From: Bolinopsis microptera
Lineage: Eukaryota > Ctenophora > Tentaculata > Lobata > Bolinopsidae
DNA length: 64,000 bases
Reading direction: 5' to 3'
Assembly (NCBI RefSeq): GCF_026151205.1
Contig: NC_087079.1
Span: 5,041,230-5,105,229 of the forward strand
The position numbers and the translations under genes are program-made. Below, piece after piece: positions 60,401 through 64,000 of the stretch (position 1 is its first letter; every line of letters begins with the position of its first letter). The notes under the pieces were generated by a model. It made no database searches. It was not told the DNA's origin and worked only from the letters and a program-made list of their open reading frames with translations.

Positions 60401-62225
60401 GAGTTTGAGGATGAGTGCCTACCTTGTGCTGCTGGAACGTTCTCTGATAAACCAGGTACTTTTTATTAGGTGTAGTTTTGATTAGCAAACTGGGCTGTAG
60501 CCGAGTGTAGTAAGAAAAACTTGGTTCTTGTGTTTATATAATTCTTAGTCCTGACTATCATACCGGTCTTTAGTTAATTTCCATGGTTCATCCTAGTTAA
60601 CAAGACTCTTACTGCAATTCTACTGAATTACTTTGTTATAAATCTGGACAAAACAATAACTTACATGCACACCATTCCCCAGGTTCCACAACCTGTTCCC
60701 TCTGTATCCCCGGTCATTACAGTAACCAGGGAGCTGTGCAGTGTGTCCAGTGTTCAGTTGGCCAGTACCAGGATAAGAGTGGCCAGAGTTACTGTGAGGC
60801 ATGTGCAGCTGGTTACTATGGAGCTGCTACTGCTGCCAGTAGTTGTATTAAGTGTCACGCTGGCTTCTTTAATAATCAGGAGGTGCGTCTTGTTTAATTA
60901 TTTAACCAAGGTGATGATGCGTGAAGAGGGTTTAAAGTTTGGTTTCTGATGAGATGAATGTGAAATTACAGAAGGTTCAATACTTTTGTAGCTAACCCCT
61001 TGAATCTTGATAGCGAGCACTTTACTCCTCTATCACAGGGCCAGGTGTCGTGTGAGCAGTGTCCCGCTGGAACTATTTCAGAGATCCAGGGTCAGCTCTC
61101 CTGCCAGGTGGGATGAGGATTGTTACATTTTCTTGAAAAGAATGTATTGTTAGAGAAAAAAGGCACAGTACTTTGTGAAAAACTGTTTTTATTATTTTAT
61201 AACCTATTTTTTAATAGTTTATAAAATAGCACATTAAAAATAGTAAATTAAACTTACCTTAAAAAGTAAACCATTATTTATAAGCACAAATGAACATCAC
61301 GTTAACTCCAGGAATGTGATGCAGGAAGCTACTCCATAACCACGTCCCACTGTGAAGACTGCCCTGTGGGTCACTTCTCCGACGATAAAGCAGCCTCGTG
61401 TGACCCCTGCTTCCCTGGTTCCTACACCCCCTACACAGGGTCCGCTATGTGCAGACCCGCCCCAGCTGGTCACTACGTGGACTCACAGGGAGCTTCTGAA
61501 GCTGTGGTGTGCACTGCTGGAGGGTACTGCCCTGAGGGGTCTGTAGCTCCGACAGACTGCCCTGCTGGTCATTACTGTGAGGAGGGTGTGGCTGTTCCGG
61601 CACCTTGTCCTGCTGGTACTTACAGTGACCTGGTGGCACTGGTGGAGATGGAGCAGTGTATTCAGTGTCTGGCTGGAAAATACTGTGAACAAAGTGAGTA
61701 GACCTGAACTTTCAGCTTCAGTATTATTTAGATTTCATCCATAACACTTGCAAGAAATACACTCAACCGTAAAATTGTTGGCATTGTTTTCAAAGTTTAA
61801 ACAAACAGACCAGTTTCCTGCTATCTCAATGACATCCTATTTAATATATCAGGTGGATCAAGTGAGCCTACTGGAGACTGCAGTGCTGGTTATTATTGTC
61901 CCTCTGGTAGTTCTTCTTCAGAGCAGGTTAGTAACTACCTACCATTACCAAAGGAATCCATCCAATCATTGAGCAATGCTACTTTAAGCACCAAAAGGGG
62001 CTCATTAAATTACAACCATATAAATTCTAAAACGATTGAGTAACATATTTTAAAACCTCTAGTTAGCCCTTTACTAAAAGAAGCTCTTCCTTACAGGAAT
62101 TGAGTCCAGCTGGACACTACTGTCCTTCTGGAGCTGCTACACCCACACCGTGTCCTAAGAACACATACGGTGATATAACAGGGCTTCAGTCTTATGATCA
62201 GTGTGCACCGTGTCCCCAAGGACAG
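54379..62225 (+). CDS. GCC2/GCC3 (ephrin-receptor-like) cysteine-repeat protein, partial gene model
   Basis: Secreted or cell-surface multi-repeat protein. Exons: 54379-54420, 56402-56468, 58164-58441, 58734-58944, 59209-59304, 59469-59570, 60273-60455, 60683-60882, 61039-61107, 61312-61693, 61853-61926 and 62097-62225; 1833 nt, 611 residues, all phases consistent. It starts with a signal peptide (MMRAVAVCFLLFIQ). Modules of the form C-x2-C-P-A-G-x-Y/F-S-...-C follow in tandem (for example CEQCWEGQYNNQEANIACDM, CPAGTFS, CPPGQI). This is the GCC2_GCC3/Ephrin_rec_like pattern, related to the cysteine-rich part of Eph receptors, SCUBE and SVEP1. No membrane segment is seen and the last donor is open, so the gene probably continues beyond the window. 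Ligand and function are unknown. Confidence 0.85.
54585..55849. mobile_element. inverted-repeat DNA element flanked by TA
   Basis: Ends are TA-CGGGTATTTGCCTCACAGAA-TGGCC at the left and the inverse, GGC-ATTTACCCG-TA, at the right. TA flanks suggest a TA target duplication, 1265 bp in all. The motif GCCTCACAGAATGGCC (or its complement) recurs at both ends, and TTTGTGAGGCATATTTTGGC variants recur inside. A 180-bp direct duplication fills the middle. No transposase frame was seen. It lies in the first intron of the cysteine-repeat gene. Confidence 0.65.
55276..55636. repeat. 180-bp tandem duplication
   Basis: The block starting TTTTGTGAGGCATATTTTGG at about 55276 recurs at about 55456 with only scattered differences. 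It is internal to the inverted-repeat element. Confidence 0.85.
56211..56390. repeat. 13-bp minisatellite (GATGTTGAATACT)
   Basis: About 13 imperfect units ending just before the acceptor at 56402. The repeat opens antisense frames rich in QHQYSTSVFNI, which are artefacts. Confidence 0.9.
56402..56468 (+). CDS. exon 2 of the cysteine-repeat gene
   Basis: Acceptor CACACAG, phase 0; donor GTATGC, phase 1. Encodes ATGNRTTYDDIMDLQDGDDC then PK, the mature N-terminus; the CPK(G)TW start of the first module is completed by the next exon. Confidence 0.75.
56789..57577 (-). CDS. intronless glycine-rich secreted protein, nested antisense
   Basis: The start chosen is the ATG at 57577 (minus strand), because it directly precedes a signal peptide, MAVMRSLQILILSLAVLHA, cleaved before IPVDK; the upstream in-frame sequence looks untranslated. 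The mature chain of about 240 residues has a Gly run of about 17, then repeats of NPGWNQGYGVGQPG and QGGYPG(I/V). A short non-repetitive segment follows (NYPGSTFTFELVLVKDDGDD, then YYSGKQIVVV). The C-terminus is rich in GGYGG and NPGPNPKPRYGK. Such proteins occur in extracellular matrices, cuticles, silks and skeletal organic matrices. There is no enzyme motif. It lies wholly inside intron 2 of the cysteine-repeat gene. AATAAA on the minus strand near 56660 could be its poly(A) signal. Confidence 0.85.
   Translation of the reverse strand: MAVMRSLQILILSLAVLHAIPVDKIDGKPDELNSGQGGGGGGGGGGGGGGGGGGGGVGGGNPGWNQGYGVGQPGVGGGNPGWNQGYGGGQPGIGGPGPVWPGQGGYPGVQGGYPGIQGGYPGIPQGPVWPGGQGGVSNVLGVLPAPPQNQLNYPGSTFTFELVLVKDDGDDEDYSKDPVVQYYSGKQIVVVKSQGGYQGSGGYSGYNPGGNGGWPSANSGWNPNGGGPGGYGGGGGPGGYGGGGVANPGPNPKPRYGKAPQG
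57578..58163. other. rest of intron 2, likely containing the promoter of the nested gene
   Basis: No further exon recognised. A false acceptor (TTTATAG at about 58046) leads only to a short closed frame. Confidence 0.5.
58164..58441 (+). CDS. cysteine-module exon
   Basis: Acceptor CCCTGCAG, phase 1 in; donor GTATTT, phase 0 out. Encodes two to three modules: GTWSVDGTHFMGADECEQCW..., CDMCPAGTFSPDVGYWECEK, CPPGQITTESENWECFPCGR and CLDCPKGGYQ. Confidence 0.9.
58480..58660. repeat. 22-bp tandem array of CRE motifs (TGACGTCA)
   Basis: Eight copies of the 22-bp unit TGACGTCACGATTAGTGCCC(TG). Seven have a perfect TGACGTCA (58498, 58520, 58542, 58564, 58586, 58630, 58652) and one a TTACGTCA variant (58608). 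TGACGTCA is the palindromic CREB/ATF site. Located in the intron after 58441. Confidence 0.93.
58734..58944 (+). CDS. cysteine-module exon
   Basis: Acceptor CATCTCCAG, phase 0; donor GTTATT, phase 1. Encodes DEEGAGTCKLCPAGTSSAEA..., CAACPAGSYSPVEGSDCLLC and PVETYGDVSGASSCKSCPSN; three CxxCPxG-type half-modules. Confidence 0.9.
59209..59304 (+). CDS. cysteine-module exon
   Basis: Acceptor CTCACCAG, phase 1; donor GTGAGT, phase 1 (symmetric, shuffle-able). Encodes GATECGAASCPEGEVSVDGI and CTPCPAGSFAEN. Confidence 0.9.
59469..59570 (+). CDS. cysteine-module exon
   Basis: Acceptor ACCTGCAG, donor GTATGA, both phase 1. Encodes EAETCSKCAKGEYSDVTGAS and SCNKCPVKTYGDVEG, exactly one module. Confidence 0.9.
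59571..60272. other. intron
   Basis: AT-rich; a CATNGTACAATCTATACAT repeat near 59715-59765. No exon recognised. Confidence 0.6.
60273..60455 (+). CDS. cysteine-module exon
   Basis: Acceptor CCCGAATAG, donor GTACTT, both phase 1. Encodes GLSVCKPCESNDQEGMTECE, then KVECPEGQVLKEGECVPCSA and GEYEFEDECLPCAAGTFSDK. Confidence 0.9.
60683..60882 (+). CDS. cysteine-module exon
   Basis: Acceptor TTCCCCAG, phase 1 in; donor GTGCGT, phase 0 out. Encodes GSTTCSLCIPGHYSNQGAVQ, then CVQCSVGQYQDKSGQSYCEA and CAAGYYGAATAASSCIKCHA plus GFFNNQE. Confidence 0.9.
61039..61107 (+). CDS. short cysteine-module exon
   Basis: Acceptor CTATCACAG, donor GTGGGA, phase 0 both sides. Encodes GQVSCEQCPAGTISEIQGQL then SCQ. 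Confidence 0.85.
61312..61693 (+). CDS. large cysteine-module exon
   Basis: Acceptor AACTCCAG, phase 0; donor GTGAGT, phase 1. Encodes at least four modules: ECDAGSYSITTSHCEDCPVG, HFSDDKAASCDPCFPGSYTP, RPAPAGHYVDSQGASEAVVC..GYCPEGS and CPAGHYCEEGV..CPAGTYSD, ending CLAGKYCEQ. The GYCPEGS and HYCEEG variants are typical of the GCC2_GCC3 type. Confidence 0.92.
61853..61926 (+). CDS. short cysteine-module exon
   Basis: Acceptor AATATATCAG, phase 1; donor GTTAGT, phase 0. Encodes SGSSEPTGDCSAGYYCPSGS then SSSEQ. Confidence 0.85.
62097..62225 (+). CDS. last cysteine-module exon seen
   Basis: Acceptor CCTTACAG, phase 0; donor GTAATT, phase 0. Encodes ELSPAGHYCPSGAATPTPCP, then KNTYGDITGLQSYDQCAPCP and QGQ. 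Without splicing the frame reads on to a stop at 62351, adding plain hydrophobic sequence, so continuation to an exon outside the window is more likely. Confidence 0.88.
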
Positions 62226-62789
62226 GTAATTTGTTTTTTGATTTACTCACCCTTTAGATTTTATATTTTTATCCAAGTATCGGAAGCCATTTTTAGAAGT
62301 ACAAACGAATGTTTGTATTTTTTACAAGTTTTACAATCATATTGTCTATAAGGCAGCATCTCCTCTACTGAGAACAGCACTAAAATCAGTGCACTTTAAA
62401 CATTTGAAGAGAAATGAAAATGAGGTAGCGATGTAGCACAGCAATTCAGATATGAACATTGATCGCATGGATTACAATTTATTATAAATTGTTTGGCTCG
62501 TGGACGATTCTTTCATTCTCAGCATACAACAAAAAAAATTAAATAGCATAATCAGATTCTGGATCCCCTAAACGCATCCAAATAATTAAAACCAGCTGTT
62601 TTATATCCGCAAGAAAATTTAAAAAAGCCTTGTAAAGTATCCTAATAGTTCGGCACAGAAGTTCACCGTATATGGGACATTGTGGGACTCAATCGGACTC
62701 AACGTGATAATGATATATTGACAATACGTTTTTTCTGTAGTTCAAAATACCATGTTTTGATCCCAACCTGATCAATGACAGTCTGTTCA
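62226..62789. other. intron or intergenic sequence
   Basis: AT-rich and non-coding between the last cysteine exon and the minus-strand gene's stop codon. Confidence 0.6.
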
Positions 62790-64000
62790 TCAAGTCGAAG
62801 TATTTGTCTCCAATTCGGTAGTGCACTCAGAGACTCCATCCAATCTCGAGACCACGGTTGTTTCACTTTCTCCTACTTTCCCAAGATCTTCAATTGCCGT
62901 CTTTTTCTGATGCCTTCTTTTCCTCAATAACATCAGTATCACCAGTAGCATCACCGCAATTGTTGTGCTGACAATACCCACTGTTAGGAACAAATGGCAC
63001 AAATCCTCTTTTCTGTTTTCTTTGTTTCTGACTCGACCTGGCTTCGTTAAGATTATCCGTGTACATGGTTGAGGTTTTGCGTCTTCGGAACAACCTACAG
63101 TTTGCATTGATGTGTAATTACGGTTTTTCACTCCGTAACCCTGGTCGCACTGTATCTCTACTTGGTATCCTGGAAGAATAAAGGGGACATTTTCTTTGTT
63201 TCTTATAACTCCGTGTGGGGTAGAGAACTGGGACAGAGAACAGGATAATTGTAATTCTTGCTGGTAGAAAGAGGGCTCTCTAAATGAAACTGCATGAAGT
63301 GATTTGGTTAACTTGGCCCAGCCTGTTCCAGTGAAAAGTATGTTTAAACTCTTCTCATCTCCAATTGTCGAATAGATCGAGTACTGGTTCAGGTCGTTCA
63401 GGATTGGTCTTGAAGTTTCATTTGTCACGAAAATCAACTGCCGATCCTCTTTTTCGTGTAAAATTATTCGACAAGTCGATAATATTGCCGTGTTCATTCC
63501 GTTCTTAGCAACAAGGACATCTAACACAGTTCCAGTTCATCAGCTGGAGAGATTTGATAAAGATCGACTCCCTCCAATTTAAAGCCTTTCAGAAACCATT
63601 TGCTTCCTTCCTCGCATGGTCTCCATATCAAACTGTAGCTGACATCTTCTGTTTCTAAGGATTTGCCTTTCGCCAGACAAGTTGTCGGTACCATTGCTTT
63701 TTCAATCAGAAACCCTACCCCAGAAAGGCTGAGAAATACTATATCATGTATACTAGCTCCTGCAAATGTTTTCTTTGAAAGTTCCATGCACTGCATTTCA
63801 AGTGTGACGGAAAAGCCTTTCTCAACTTCACGGTTGCTCAAGATGCTATCTCTTTTGAATAAGGAGCAAGTACTGCTCAAAATGTCGAAGGAGAGACTAT
63901 GGCATTTGAAGTTATATTTGCAATACAACCAGCATTGAAGTGCTCCTGTTGTAATGAACGTATTTAAATGACCTTCATCGGGGTCTTTCTCGACATCAGT
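62790..64000 (-). pseudogene. PAN/sushi-like single-pass membrane protein, frameshifted, partial at the window edge
   Basis: The minus-strand frame is open from the window end (64000) to a TAG at 63521. Near its start it has QCWLYCKYNFKCHSLSFDIL then SSTCSLFK, a PAN/apple-like cysteine pattern. A second frame starts after a TGA at 63537 and runs to TGA 62790. It carries a sushi-like YQVEIQCDQGYGVKNRNYTS..VGC segment, a basic stop-transfer flank, a membrane segment (LFLTVGIVSTTIAVMLLVIL) followed by RKRRHQKK, and a Ser/Thr/Glu-rich tail of about 40 residues. The two frames are plainly one protein, offset by one base within about 16 nt. A recent indel, a sequencing error or a missed splice are all possible. 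It has the topology of a type I receptor with an intronless coding end. Confidence 0.65.

Noticed and set aside
63521-63540. Programmed -1 ribosomal frameshift site
   Set aside because: No slippery heptamer and no obvious downstream stem-loop; an indel is simpler.

Overview
This window is metazoan nuclear DNA: AT-rich, intron-rich, on average gene-poor, and crowded with minisatellites and decayed transposons. The organism cannot be named from the sequence. A MyTH4-RhoGAP (Vilse/ARHGAP39 type) gene, ephrin-receptor-like GCC2/GCC3 cysteine repeats and a PAN-like membrane protein all point to an animal, probably an invertebrate. Every multi-exon model below was built by eye, by joining open frames across GT/AG boundaries with matching phase. 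The models are predictions, not transcripts.

Region 1 (about 2.7-50.8 kb, plus strand) is best read as one very large gene for a Vilse/ARHGAP39-like Rho-family GTPase-activating protein. The C-terminal half is secure: a MyTH4 domain on exons at 30.2-32.4 kb, then after a 17-kb intron a RhoGAP domain on exons at 49.4-50.8 kb. The N-terminal half is a string of low-complexity exons (2.7-23.8 kb) that join in phase to it. The largest of these, 21,167-22,532, carries four Tyr-Val-Asn motifs. At least three places look like alternative first exons: 4,028, 18,907 and 45,485. The last would give a short RhoGAP-only isoform without MyTH4. WW domains, expected at the N-terminus of this family, were not seen in the window.

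The introns of that gene hold a hAT deletion derivative with an 8-bp target-site duplication (13,411-14,702). They also hold a tRNA-like composite insertion with a 12-bp duplication (17,351-17,940) and a truncated Penelope-like retroelement with inverted pseudo-LTRs and a 15-bp duplication (25,790-27,792). A 2.1-kb element with mariner-like ends and roughly 0.6-kb inverted repeats lies at 35,971-38,102. Other intronic features are a cluster of RFX X-boxes near 16.0 kb, a CCAAT cluster near 47.1 kb, many CACGTG sites and numerous tandem repeats.

Region 2 (50.8-54.2 kb) is intergenic. It holds a 199-bp tandem repeat and one orphan terminal exon of unknown identity.

Region 3 (54.4-62.2 kb or beyond, plus strand) is a secreted or cell-surface protein with a signal peptide and many GCC2/GCC3-type cysteine modules over at least 12 exons; it is still open at the last donor site. 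Its first intron contains a 1.27-kb inverted-repeat element. Its second intron contains an intronless glycine-rich secreted-protein gene on the opposite strand. Another intron carries an array of perfect CRE sites. Region 4 (62.8-64.0 kb, minus strand) is a PAN/sushi-like single-pass membrane protein, broken by one frameshift and running off the window edge.

No convincing new molecular system was found. The best leads are the multi-start architecture of the RhoGAP gene, its Tyr-Val-Asn-rich exon, the tRNA-like insertion and the tandem regulatory-site arrays.
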